A DNA stretch of 11,941 nucleotides from Deltaproteobacteria bacterium (lineage in GTDB: Bacteria; Bdellovibrionota; UBA1018), in contig JACQAU010000011.1 in NCBI GenBank assembly GCA_016194835.1, positions 1-11,941 of the forward strand. The letters are read 5' to 3'. Positions 1-7,316 of the stretch are shown piece after piece. A program made the position numbers and the translations under genes. The first letter of the stretch is position 1; each line of letters starts with the position of its first letter. The notes under the pieces are model-generated. The model worked only from the letters and a program-made list of their open reading frames with translations, had not been told where the DNA came from and did no database searches.

Positions 1-1
1 G

Positions 2-445
2 TACGGAGATGCTGCGATAACTGTTGGAATAGGAAAAATATCAGAAAAAGCTCATAAACTAGTTGATGTTACAAGAGAAAGTTTAAATCTAGGAATAGCA
101 CAATGTGTAGAAGGAAATAGACTTTTTGATATTGGCTTTGCTATACAAAGCTATGTTGAAGGTTTTGGGTATAGTGTGGTAAGGGAATTTGTTGGCCATG
201 GGATTGGCCGGGCGTTACATGAGGAGCCCCAAGTTCCAAATTATGGTTCTAAGGGAAAGGGGATGCCATTAAAGGTGGGAATGGTGCTTGCTATAGAGCC
301 CATGATTAATGCTGGTGGTAAAGAAGTGAGGGTATTAGAGGATGGTTGGACGGCTGTTACAGTGGATCACTCACTTTCGGCTCATTTTGAGCATACGGTA
401 GCAATTACCCCCCAGGGGCCAGAAGTTTTGAGTGTTTTAAAATAA
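2..445 (+). CDS. map: Methionine aminopeptidase, type I (5' end outside window)
   Basis: This is the C-terminal part (147 codons) of the metalloprotease that removes the initiator methionine from nascent proteins in the cytoplasm. It reads open from base 2 and stops with TAA at 443-445. Four of the five metal ligands known for the family can be placed: Asp in YGDAA at the very start, His in VGHGIG, Glu in IEPMI, and Glu in HFEHT near the end. The first Asp ligand and the N-terminal third lie upstream of the window. The GHGIGRALHEEP block is diagnostic for the family. The gene sits just before rpmJ, its usual place at the spc/alpha operon junction. A start at the internal GTG near 176 is ruled out because homology continues upstream of it. 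Confidence 0.97.
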   Translation, partial: YGDAAITVGIGKISEKAHKLVDVTRESLNLGIAQCVEGNRLFDIGFAIQSYVEGFGYSVVREFVGHGIGRALHEEPQVPNYGSKGKGMPLKVGMVLAIEPMINAGGKEVRVLEDGWTAVTVDHSLSAHFEHTVAITPQGPEVLSVLK

Positions 446-502
446 AAAGGTTTTATTGGAGTGCAAAATAGGTTAGGTTAGGTTTTTTACTAAGGTAATT
501 TT

Positions 503-616
503 ATGAAGGTAAGAGCATCGGTTAGAAAAATATGTGATAAGTGTACGGTTATTCGTCGCAAGGGTGTTGTGCGTGTGATTTGCAAGAATCCTCGACATAA
601 ACAAAGGCAAGGTTAA
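503..616 (+). CDS. rpmJ: 50S ribosomal protein L36
   Basis: A 37-residue basic protein of the large ribosomal subunit, starting MKVRASVRKICDKC and ending HKQRQG. The zinc-binding set of the C+ form of L36 is complete: Cys11, Cys14, Cys27 and His32. Length matches the family (37-38 aa). An AAGGT ribosome binding site lies at 493-497, just before the ATG. In many bacteria infA precedes rpmJ; here the 57-bp gap after map has no room for it. Keeping all zinc ligands suggests the main copy rather than a zinc-independent paralogue. Confidence 0.97.
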   Translation: MKVRASVRKICDKCTVIRRKGVVRVICKNPRHKQRQG

Positions 617-639
617 TCATGAAAGGTAGGGCATAAACA

Positions 640-1023
640 GTGGCTCGAATTGCGGGTGTTGATCTTCCGAGAAATAAGAGAATGGAAATTGCGTTAACTT
701 ATATTTACGGAATTGGAAAGTCTTCGGCAAAAAAAATTTTACAAGATGCAGGCATTGATTTGAATAAAAAAACTGACTCTTTAATTGAAACAGAAGTTGC
801 AAAAATTAGAGAAATTATTGATGGATCTTTTAAGGTCGAAGGTGATTTGAGACGCGAAGTGAGTATGAATATTAAGCGCCTTGTGGATTTAGGTTGTTAC
901 CGTGGTACTCGTCATAGAAGAGGACTTCCTGTCCGTGGACAAAGAACGCATTCAAATGCCAGAACGCGTAAGGGTCCGGCTGTAGCAATTGCTGGTAAGA
1001 AGTCTGTTAAAGCAATGAAATAA
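640..1023 (+). CDS. rpsM: 30S ribosomal protein S13
   Basis: Small-subunit head protein that contacts 16S rRNA, the A/P-site tRNAs and bridge helices of the large subunit. The 127-residue product begins MARIAGVDLPRNKR and has the YGIGKSSA helix-hairpin motif and the classic RGTRHRRGLPVRGQRTHSNA stretch near the C-terminus. The start is GTG at 640, supported by an AAGGTAGGG ribosome binding site at about 623-631 and by exact family alignment. An upstream in-frame ATG at 619 is blocked by TAA at 634-636. It is 23 bp downstream of rpmJ and 20 bp upstream of rpsK, so the genes are surely co-transcribed. Confidence 0.98.
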   Translation: MARIAGVDLPRNKRMEIALTYIYGIGKSSAKKILQDAGIDLNKKTDSLIETEVAKIREIIDGSFKVEGDLRREVSMNIKRLVDLGCYRGTRHRRGLPVRGQRTHSNARTRKGPAVAIAGKKSVKAMK

Positions 1024-1043
1024 GTTTTAGGTGGTGAAAAGAT

Positions 1044-1517
1044 ATGAGTGAACAAAAAACTGAAACTCAAAAAACATCTCAAGTTGCAGCTCCTGTTGTA
1101 ACTCCTATAGTCGCTGGTTCTGCAGAAGTGACGGAAGCTACGCCTAAAAAAATTAAAAAAACAAAAAAAGCAGTTTCTACAGGTAATGTGTATATTCTAG
1201 CTACATTTAATAATACAACAATTACTATTACGGATAATATGGGAAATACTATTTGTTGGTCGAGTGCTGGGGCAAAAGGTTTTAAAGGTTCCAGAAAAAA
1301 CACCCCATTCGCAGCACAAGTGGCTGCTGAAAGTGCTGCACAAAAGGCATTAGAAAATGGAATGCGTTCCGTACAAGTTTTTGTCAGTGGTCCTGGTTCG
1401 GGAAGAGAAAGTGCACTGCGCGCTTTGTCGTCGACTGGATTAAGAATTACTTATATTGAGGATACCACACCAATTCCGCACAATGGGTGTCGGCCACCGA
1501 AACGGAGAAGGGTTTAG
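1044..1517 (+). CDS. rpsK: 30S ribosomal protein S11 with N-terminal extension
   Basis: Platform protein of the small subunit. The core from about residue 44 on is canonical: FNNTTITITD, GFKGSRKNTPFAAQVAAE, GPGSGRESALRAL and the terminal TPIPHNGCRPPKRRRV. That terminal segment contains the conserved Asn (HNG) that becomes isoaspartate in other bacteria. At 157 residues it is about 28 longer than the E. coli protein (129 aa). The extra part is an N-terminal segment rich in Thr, Ala, Val and Lys, probably flexible. The ATG at 1044 has GGTGAAAAG just upstream, and no later Met precedes the core, so the extension seems real. The 3' end carries the ribosome binding site of rpsD. Confidence 0.97.
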   Translation: MSEQKTETQKTSQVAAPVVTPIVAGSAEVTEATPKKIKKTKKAVSTGNVYILATFNNTTITITDNMGNTICWSSAGAKGFKGSRKNTPFAAQVAAESAAQKALENGMRSVQVFVSGPGSGRESALRALSSTGLRITYIEDTTPIPHNGCRPPKRRRV

Positions 1518-1521
1518 ATTT

Positions 1522-2148
1522 ATGGCTCGTTATTGCGAAAGTGTATGTCGTATTTGTAGACGTGAAAATCACAAGCTTTTTTTAAAAGGGGATCGTTGTT
1601 ATATGGATAAATGCTCTTTTGAAAGGCGCAGTTATCCACCGGGACAGCATGGACAAGGAAGGCTTAAATTTTCAGAATATGGACTTCAACTGCGAGAGAA
1701 ACAAAAAATTAAGAGAATGTATGGTTTATTAGAAAAGCAATTTAGGAATTTATTTGAAAAAGCTGAGCTTGCAAAGGGTATTACAGGTTCTAATTTATTA
1801 GTGATGTTAGAGCGCAGGCTTGACAATGTTACATATAGATCAGGGTTTGCCAATTCTAGAACTGAGGCCAGGCAACTTGTTAGACATGGGCATTTTAGTG
1901 TCAATGGTCGCAAGGTAAATATCCCTTCATATTTAGTTTCGAAGGGTGATACTATCGAAGTTCGCGAAAAAAGCAGAAAATGTACTAGGGTCTTGGGCGC
2001 AATAGAAGCGGTGAAGCGAAGAGAAATTCCACAATGGTTAGAACTTGATCCCAATGTTTTTAAGTCTACTGTAAGAGATTTACCGAATAGAGATGATTTA
2101 ACAGCTCCTATGGAGGAGCGATTAGTAGTTGAGTTGTACTCAAAGTAG
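1522..2148 (+). CDS. rpsD: 30S ribosomal protein S4 (zinc-binding form)
   Basis: Primary 16S rRNA-binding assembly protein and, in enterobacteria, the translational repressor of the alpha operon. The 208-residue product begins MARYCESVCRICRRENHK. Cys9, Cys12, Cys26 and Cys31 match the four zinc ligands known in Thermus and Geobacillus S4, so this is the zinc-containing type. RSYPPGQHGQ is the standard N-terminal signature, and LERRLDNVTYRSGFANSRTE opens the S4 RNA-binding domain (about residues 96-160). The ATG at 1522 is chosen over an upstream in-frame ATG at 1456. The latter would overlap rpsK by 62 bp and add 22 residues not seen in S4, while GGAGAAGG at 1504-1511 fits the 1522 start. Confidence 0.98.
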   Translation: MARYCESVCRICRRENHKLFLKGDRCYMDKCSFERRSYPPGQHGQGRLKFSEYGLQLREKQKIKRMYGLLEKQFRNLFEKAELAKGITGSNLLVMLERRLDNVTYRSGFANSRTEARQLVRHGHFSVNGRKVNIPSYLVSKGDTIEVREKSRKCTRVLGAIEAVKRREIPQWLELDPNVFKSTVRDLPNRDDLTAPMEERLVVELYSK

Positions 2149-2169
2149 TATTGAATATATATACCCGCA

Positions 2170-2194
2170 TTGCTTATACAGGAAGTGTAAGCGA
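2170..2194 (+). promoter_or_regulatory. Intercistronic hairpin between rpsD and rpoA
   Basis: A 10-bp stem with two G-U wobbles pairs 2170-2179 with 2185-2194 around an AGGAA pentaloop. It stands in the 72-bp rpsD-rpoA gap, just before the rpoA ribosome binding site (AAGGAGA, 2204-2210). No T-run follows, so it is not a simple terminator. It could be an mRNA processing or stability element or an operator for a ribosomal protein. The pairing is visible; the function is a guess. Confidence 0.4.
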
Positions 2195-2220
2195 GGGGAA
2201 AATAAGGAGATAGGAAATAT

Positions 2221-3312
2221 ATGTTAGAAAAAAACTGGAGAGACTTGATTAAGCCAAAGGCGTTGGATGTAGATAAAGATACATTAACTCCTTATTATGG
2301 AAAATTTGTTGCAAAACCATTAGAAAGAGGGTTTGGGTTAACTTTAGGTAATTCGCTTAGACGAGTTTTACTTTCGTCACTTCAGGGGGCTGCAATTACT
2401 TCTGTTAAAATTGATGGTTCATTACATGAATTTACGTCTATTCCTGATGTGACAGAGGATGTTTCTGAGATTATTTTAAATTTAAAAGAAGTTAGATTTA
2501 AGTTATTTGCGGAAGAAGCTGTTGTGCTAATTGATCAGACTGGACCTGCAGAGGTTAAGGCATCTGACATAGTTGTCACTGAACATGTTCAAGTATTGAA
2601 TCCAGATTGTCATATTGCGACTTTGGGAAAAAATGGAAAGCTAAGAATAGAAATAAAAATTAATCGAGGTCGGGGTTATATTTCTGCTGACAATAATAAG
2701 ACTGATGACACTCCAATTGGTTGCATACTTGTTGATAGTTTTTTTTCGCCCGTTAAACGTGTAAATTATACGGTAACTCAAAGCCGGGTGGGACAAAGAA
2801 CGGACTATGACAAGCTTACTTTTGAAGTTTGGACAGATGGAGCTATTTTGCCAGAGGATGCAGTTTCGCTGGGATCAAAAATTTTAAAGGATCAACTTGC
2901 AGTGTTTTTAAATTTTGAAGAAGAGCCAGAGCAAGTTGTGGTTCCACAAGAGATAAAATCTCCTCAGTTTAATCCCAATCTTTATCGTTCTGTTGAGGAG
3001 TTAGAACTTTCAGTGCGTTCAGCAAATTGTTTACAAAATGCAAATATTAAATATATTTATGAGCTAGTTCAAAAAACAGAAGCTGAGATGTTAAAGACTA
3101 AGAATTTTGGGAGAAAGTCATTAAATGAAATTAAGGATATTTTATCTCAGATGGGCCTAAGCTTAGGGATGAAGTTAGATAGTTTTGTTCCTCCTACACA
3201 GCCCCCGAAGCCTGTAGATTCAGATGTTGATGAAAATCGCATCTTAAGTGATCGTCAAAAAGCAGAAGAAGAAGGTGTTGAAGGCGGCGAATTAGATGAT
3301 GTTGATGATTAA
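2221..3312 (+). CDS. rpoA: DNA-directed RNA polymerase subunit alpha
   Basis: Alpha subunit; its N-terminal domain dimerises and nucleates RNA polymerase assembly, and its C-terminal domain binds UP elements and activators. The N-terminal domain (about 1-235) shows GFGLTLGNSLRRVLLSSLQG. The C-terminal domain (about 252-322) shows SVRSANCL, with Arg266 equivalent to E. coli Arg265, and GRKSLNEIKDIL. At 363 aa it is longer than the E. coli protein (329 aa). The surplus is a tail after about residue 322: a proline cluster (VPPTQPPKPV) and then many Asp/Glu, ending GGELDDVDD. The start ATG follows AAGGAGA with good spacing. The gene is in canonical order between rpsD and rplQ. Confidence 0.98.
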   Translation: MLEKNWRDLIKPKALDVDKDTLTPYYGKFVAKPLERGFGLTLGNSLRRVLLSSLQGAAITSVKIDGSLHEFTSIPDVTEDVSEIILNLKEVRFKLFAEEAVVLIDQTGPAEVKASDIVVTEHVQVLNPDCHIATLGKNGKLRIEIKINRGRGYISADNNKTDDTPIGCILVDSFFSPVKRVNYTVTQSRVGQRTDYDKLTFEVWTDGAILPEDAVSLGSKILKDQLAVFLNFEEEPEQVVVPQEIKSPQFNPNLYRSVEELELSVRSANCLQNANIKYIYELVQKTEAEMLKTKNFGRKSLNEIKDILSQMGLSLGMKLDSFVPPTQPPKPVDSDVDENRILSDRQKAEEEGVEGGELDDVDD

Positions 3313-3335
3313 ATATTATTAAGTGAGTTTTTTTT

Positions 3336-3956
3336 ATGAGACACAATGTAGATGGTAGAAAATTTGGCAGGAATACGTCGCATAGAGGTGCGCTTTTTAG
3401 AAATTTAGCTAATGCTGTGATTGATAAGGAGCAAGTAATAACTACGGTGCAAAAAGCGAAAGAAGCAAGGCGGTTGGTGGATCGTCTCATAACTTTAGGC
3501 AAAGAAGGGTCTTTGCATGCAAAAAGATTAGTTTTTAGTCGTACGCGTGATCCAAACTCTGTTAAAAAACTTTTTTCGACTTTAGCTGAGCGATATCGGA
3601 ATCGTAACGGTGGTTATACTAGGGTTTTAAAATTAGCAAATCGTAGGTATGGCGATGCTGCTGAGATGGCGGTTTTGGAGTTAGTGGATCATTTAGGCAT
3701 AGATAGAAAGAAAAAGGCAAAGTTACCAAAAGCAGGTGATGTAAAAACAGAAGAGACGAAGCAGCAAGTGACACAGGCGTCAAAGCCTGAGAGGCGAGAT
3801 GTGTTTAATAAATTTCGCAAGCTTTTCACTGGTAAATCAAAGATCTCTGATGCTTCTGCTAGAGGTGGTCGTGGAGGAGCTTTTGGGGGTGGTGCTTCTA
3901 GGAAAACTCCTGCAGCTTCTGGTGGTGGAGGAAGCAAGATGGGTGGAAGTAGTTAA
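3336..3956 (+). CDS. rplQ: 50S ribosomal protein L17 with Gly-rich C-terminal tail
   Basis: Large-subunit protein near the exit tunnel. Residues 1 to about 125 are ordinary L17: MRHNVDGRKFGRNTSHR, a central LVDRLITLGKEG, and YTRVLKLANRRYGDAAEMAVLEL. E. coli L17 is 127 aa; this one is 206 aa. The extra 80 residues are first charged (Lys/Glu/Thr) and then a low-complexity tail with RGGRGGAFGGG and SGGGGSKMGGSS, probably disordered and resembling RNA-binding RGG tails. An AAGTGAG ribosome binding site precedes the ATG, 23 bp after rpoA. It is the last gene of the operon. No clear Rho-independent terminator follows. Confidence 0.97.
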   Translation: MRHNVDGRKFGRNTSHRGALFRNLANAVIDKEQVITTVQKAKEARRLVDRLITLGKEGSLHAKRLVFSRTRDPNSVKKLFSTLAERYRNRNGGYTRVLKLANRRYGDAAEMAVLELVDHLGIDRKKKAKLPKAGDVKTEETKQQVTQASKPERRDVFNKFRKLFTGKSKISDASARGGRGGAFGGGASRKTPAASGGGGSKMGGSS

Positions 3957-4036
3957 TAGGAGATGTTTCAGATATACTTCGAAATAATATATAAACAGTT
4001 TTATTGTTAAACTTTTATAATGCAGTGGTTAATATA

Positions 4037-4246
4037 ATGGATTATGCAAGACTTCTTACGGTTATATTGATTTTAAGTATTTTTGGATGTGCCACTGGAA
4101 ATAAATGCTCAATTTATGTGCCTACAAATTGTATTGGGCCAGATGTGCAATTAGTTTGTGAGGATAGATATGGTTGTAAGCAGTGTTATTGTTCAGCAAA
4201 GCCAGGTCGAACGATTTATCCCATACTGCCTCCTGTTTCTCACTAA
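4037..4246 (+). CDS. Small Cys-rich putative lipoprotein
   Basis: I do not recognise a named family. From the ATG at 4037 the product is 69 aa: a short charged start, a hydrophobic stretch (LLTVILILSIFGC) and Cys18 in a lipobox-like IFGC, where Phe at -2 is atypical. The mature part is about 52 aa with six further cysteines in a C-x7-C-x8-C-x5-C-x2-C-x-C pattern. Its last part, C-x-DRYGC-x2-C-x-C, resembles the end of antistasin-type domains (D-x-x-GC-x-x-C-x-C), with the third Cys closer than usual. The tail is Pro-rich. A TTG at 4004 could add 11 residues, but the ATG directly precedes the signal sequence. The ribosome binding site is weak. It lies 80 bp after rplQ and could be read through from it. 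Confidence 0.6.
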   Translation: MDYARLLTVILILSIFGCATGNKCSIYVPTNCIGPDVQLVCEDRYGCKQCYCSAKPGRTIYPILPPVSH

Positions 4247-4264
4247 TTCGAGGCCACAGAATTT

Positions 4265-4292
4265 CGGACAAAATTGTTAGTTTTCTTGTCCG
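4265..4292. terminator. Possible bidirectional terminator hairpin
   Basis: A perfect 7-bp inverted repeat, CGGACAA (4265-4271) and TTGTCCG (4286-4292), has a 14-nt loop. It is placed between the 3' ends of the convergent small lipoprotein gene and the broken glycosyltransferase. No strong T-run follows on either strand, so position more than sequence suggests termination. Confidence 0.35.
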
Positions 4293-4331
4293 TTAGTAAT
4301 CACAAGTTCTTACTGTAGATTTTTCCAGTTA

Positions 4332-5541
4332 TTAGAAATTTATTTTATATACTGCAAATTCATCGCCTGAAAAACTAGGTTTAAATTTTGTTGAGTTTTT
4401 ATTTATTATTTCCTTAAAAAAAGCTTTAGTATTTGGGAAAAAATTACTTAGTACAATATAAGTAGCATTATACTCTTTTAATCGTTGAAACAATGTGTTT
4501 TCTGGTTGTGGGATTTTTACAAAAAATGAATATCTTTCTGACATAAGTCCTAAGACAGGTGGTTTATCAAAGACTAGGATATCTTTTTCTGTCGTATTTT
4601 TTTTAATTAACTTAAACATTTCTTGTGCTTTTGGATGATCAAACTGGTTCCAGGGTGATAGAGTAATATTACTGTAGAATAAAACATAAGTGACAATTAT
4701 TGCAGCTGTGACTGGTAAAACAATTCTTTTAGACAAAATTCCAATATAGAGATAGTAAAAATACCAAGGCATTATAGGCAGAAGCAATCTGACATCAGGG
4801 TTTTGTGACCAGAATAAAAGTGGCAGTGGATATAGAAAAGTAAAAATTTCAGGAAGGTCGATTTTATTAAGGCATTGTTTAATGAAGCCGTATAATGCTA
4901 ATAGTGATAATATTAAAAAAACGATTTGTTTTTCTGTGTGGCTCAAGTTAGGTAACCCGTTTTCTAACCATATTGCGACATGCGTAACTTAAGTATAAAA
5001 GAAATGGGATTGAGAGATCTAACCAGAATGAGTGTTTTTTGAGTTCGTATTTTTTGTTTAAAAAAAATAAAAATAAATAAGAAAGCAGAATAAAAGGTAT
5101 ATCTGATAAAATATGATCTTTGCGATCAGAAATGAATGGATTAAGGCCTATGACTAGGATTAGTATAATTAGGTAGTAAAATGGTATTTCATTTTTTAAA
5201 AGTAAAAAGAAAACGGTAAGTGAAAGAATAAATAGAAGCACGATTTCTATTTTCATGACAGTTAAATTTAAGCCGAATATTTTATAAACAGGGGCAAGTA
5301 ATAATGGGAAGACGGGAGGATAATTTTTTGGATGAAAAGGCATTTCTGGATTATAAATGTAATGAGTATCAACAAAATTTTTTCCTTCTACAATGTTTTT
5401 AGCGTGCTCAATGTATAGCCCAAAGTCGCCACCCCAGTCATTACCTGGGCGTATTGTGGCAATATGAAATGCTCCCATGAAAATGAGAGATAAAATAAGC
5501 AGAAGAGTGTTTTTTTTAGTTTTTAAGTAGTTAGAATGCAC
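4332..5541 (-). pseudogene. Broken membrane glycosyltransferase (GT39/PMT_2-like)
   Basis: Two consecutive minus-strand reading frames carry the N- and C-terminal parts of one polytopic glycosyltransferase of the ArnT/PMT type, which use polyprenyl-phosphate sugars at the outer face of the inner membrane. The N-part (GTG at 5541, stop near 4948, 197 aa) has a first membrane segment, then NDWGGDFGLYIEHA with the Asp expected for catalysis in the first external loop, and NYPPVFPLLLAPVY, typical of PMT_2. It goes off-family after LSYACR. The C-part, in the +1 frame and readable from about 4988 to 4332, has FWSQNPDVRLLLPIMPWY, matching the conserved RxLLPxxP region, and a soluble C-terminal domain. 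Together they give about 400 aa, and the usual middle membrane segments are missing, so deletion plus frameshift is likely. No convincing ribosome binding site precedes either half. Confidence 0.75.
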
Positions 5542-5821
5542 TTTACTAATGATATAGCAATATTTGGATCATGCAACTAGATATGTCTTAAAATCTGTTC
5601 ACAGTTACTGTTACTGAAACTGCTCAGAATACCTACTGTTTAAGTCTTAGTCACTATCTTAAAAAAATACATATTTCAAAAGATCACATTTACCTTAAAA
5701 ATAATACATTTATGTTATTTATAAATATAGTGTCTAAAAATTAATCAAAAAAATAACTTATTTTATTTAAATAATATAAATTTCATACATAGAGGTTCTG
5801 GAAATTACCGGGGATACTAAA
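5542..5821. other. AT-rich divergent intergenic region
   Basis: This 280-bp spacer separates the 5' ends of the broken glycosyltransferase (minus) and the orphan secreted protein (+), so it should hold the promoter of the latter. It is very AT-rich, with many A/T runs around 5690-5790. I see no convincing -35/-10 pair, no coding potential and no strong hairpin. Confidence 0.5.
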
Positions 5822-7249
5822 ATGGTCATAAAGTTACTACAGATTATTTGTGTAACGACAGTATTTTTCTTTGCTTTTCAGCAAGTTACATACTCTGATA
5901 TCAATTCAGGTGATAAAAAAGGAAAAGCAAGCACTCTAAGTTCTAGCAGGGCAGATCAGTCTCGCTCTAATCCCAATGACGATTCGTATAGACCAGTTAC
6001 ACCAAGTGGTATTAAACCGCCTCAAATTCCTGCTCTAACGCTCAGGCAGCCAGTTCCATCACAGTCAACAAAGTCGAATGTTGGTCCATATGTTGATCCC
6101 CCAACCCTGGGAGATGACTTCATTGATTGTGGTCAAGCCTGCCTTTATCAAAAAGCTATTGAACAGCTTGCTTATATGATTGTGTTTTTGAGTGAAAAAA
6201 TAAATGATTTGAAATCTACTAAAAGAACTAATGATTTGAAATCTACTAAAAGAACTAATGATGACATCAGAGCCACTTTGGACGATTTTTGTATATCTGA
6301 TGATGTATCAGGACAAATGATAGAAACTATACAAGAGTGTAAAGAACGCTATATTGCTCTCCACGATCTTTGGATTATAGATGCCAGAAAAGCTATTCTG
6401 CAGATTTCAGACATGGCTGCAAAACTAAATGATTCAAGCACTGGAAAAGATAAACAATGGAACTTTGAAATTATGAGACTTGTACGTAATCCTCCTTTAA
6501 AACCTCAAGTGCCTTATTTATATACTTGGGCAGATTTAGAACAAATCTCAAAAAATCTAAAACAAGCACCAGACTTTAATTATGATCTCTATATTGACAA
6601 TCTGCCAACACAATTACAAAAAGAAGATTTTGTAGACTATAAAGAAATTCCTAGAGACCCTAAAAATCCAAGTTTAGGCACTTTATCTGTTATTGAACGA
6701 AACAAGGACGGTACACCAAAGTATAGAGAAAAAGAATATCAGGCAGCACTGCAATATTTTGATCCAGCCTTTGTGACAAAAATGGAAAAATATAAAAAGA
6801 TAATGAAAGCTGACAAACAACGAGTTTTAGCACAAATGCGGGATTGGGATACAAAAACCGCAGAAAAAACAACAAAGCTTTTTCATGAACTCAGTCAAGC
6901 CAATTCTATACAAGGCGCGACTACTCCAAATAGAAATAAACAATATATTGATGATAGTCGTGGGAAAATTATATATTCTGTTAATTCGCAAAGAAAACAG
7001 ACACAAAATCAAAAAAAAGATCCTAAAACAGATCGCAATACTCATGCTCTGGATTCAAGAGGTGTGGCCACTGCACAACAGCGCGCCCCAGACCATTTCA
7101 TAGGCAATGAGCAAATAGATGAAGCTTCAACAAATGTGCCTGGTTCAGATTCAACTAGTATATATATCAAAGGGCCAGTAAAGCTTGACTGGTACAACGA
7201 TTGGTTTCGCTGGAATTTGTCTTTACCACCCCCCGCTCCGTCTCCCTAG
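5822..7249 (+). CDS. Orphan secreted protein with tandem 9-residue repeat
   Basis: I recognise no family. The 475-residue product starts with a signal peptide (hydrophobic core ICVTTVFFFAFQQV, possible cleavage after VTYS at about 25), so it is exported. Residues 26-95 are Ser/Pro-rich and probably disordered. Residues 96-210 look helical and hold four cysteines: Cys103 and Cys107 in DCGQAC, then Cys157 and Cys173. NDLKSTKRT occurs twice back to back (128-136, 137-145). A Lys/Gln/Asp-rich helical part follows, then a polar low-complexity segment, then an aromatic LDWYNDWFRW near the end and a Pro-rich tail ending APSP. The start ATG has GGGGA 8 bases upstream. The gene stands alone and is followed 11 bp later by the inverted-repeat element. 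It may be periplasmic, surface-bound or secreted. Confidence 0.8.
   Translation: MVIKLLQIICVTTVFFFAFQQVTYSDINSGDKKGKASTLSSSRADQSRSNPNDDSYRPVTPSGIKPPQIPALTLRQPVPSQSTKSNVGPYVDPPTLGDDFIDCGQACLYQKAIEQLAYMIVFLSEKINDLKSTKRTNDLKSTKRTNDDIRATLDDFCISDDVSGQMIETIQECKERYIALHDLWIIDARKAILQISDMAAKLNDSSTGKDKQWNFEIMRLVRNPPLKPQVPYLYTWADLEQISKNLKQAPDFNYDLYIDNLPTQLQKEDFVDYKEIPRDPKNPSLGTLSVIERNKDGTPKYREKEYQAALQYFDPAFVTKMEKYKKIMKADKQRVLAQMRDWDTKTAEKTTKLFHELSQANSIQGATTPNRNKQYIDDSRGKIIYSVNSQRKQTQNQKKDPKTDRNTHALDSRGVATAQQRAPDHFIGNEQIDEASTNVPGSDSTSIYIKGPVKLDWYNDWFRWNLSLPPPAPSP
6203..6256 (+). repeat. Perfect 27-bp tandem duplication (coding)
   Basis: Two identical 27-bp units (6203-6229 and 6230-6256) encode NDLKSTKRT twice inside the orphan secreted protein. 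The next six bases (AATGAT) restart a third unit. The unit is a multiple of three, so the frame is kept. With no base differences between copies, the duplication is probably recent, for example from replication slippage. Confidence 0.95.
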
Positions 7250-7260
7250 CGGTTAAGATA

Positions 7261-7316
7261 CTAGTACAATGGAACATTAATTTTTTGCATATACCGACTA
7301 TTTTAAATTATTTCAT
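7261..7316 (+). repeat. Left arm of long inverted repeat
   Basis: This 56-bp arm (about 23% G+C) is the reverse complement of 7472-7522. The outer 26 bp (7261-7286) match 7497-7522 with one mismatch. The inner 21 bp (7296-7316) match 7472-7492 exactly. Between them, 9 bases here face 4 bases in the other arm. It begins 11 bp after the stop of the orphan secreted protein. Confidence 0.95.

Noticed and set aside
471..485. GGTTA-type short repeat before rpmJ
   Set aside because: Only three imperfect units; no regulatory pattern supported.
619..636. Five-codon mini-ORF over the rpsM ribosome binding site
   Set aside because: Probably chance; too short to judge, although its TAA just before the GTG start explains why S13 does not begin there.
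1456..1521. Longer S4 start overlapping the end of rpsK
   Set aside because: The extra 22 residues are rpsK sequence in another frame and S4 proteins begin at MARY; a good ribosome binding site fits 1522.
1686..2054. Antisense open frame inside rpsD
   Set aside because: Lies wholly within a strongly conserved gene and has no recognisable family or start signal.
3689..3987. Open frames on both strands over the 3' end of rplQ
   Set aside because: By-products of the Gly-rich low-complexity tail; no ribosome binding site or homology.
3991..4020. Possible terminator after rplQ
   Set aside because: Only a 4-bp AACA/TGTT stem with no proper T-run.
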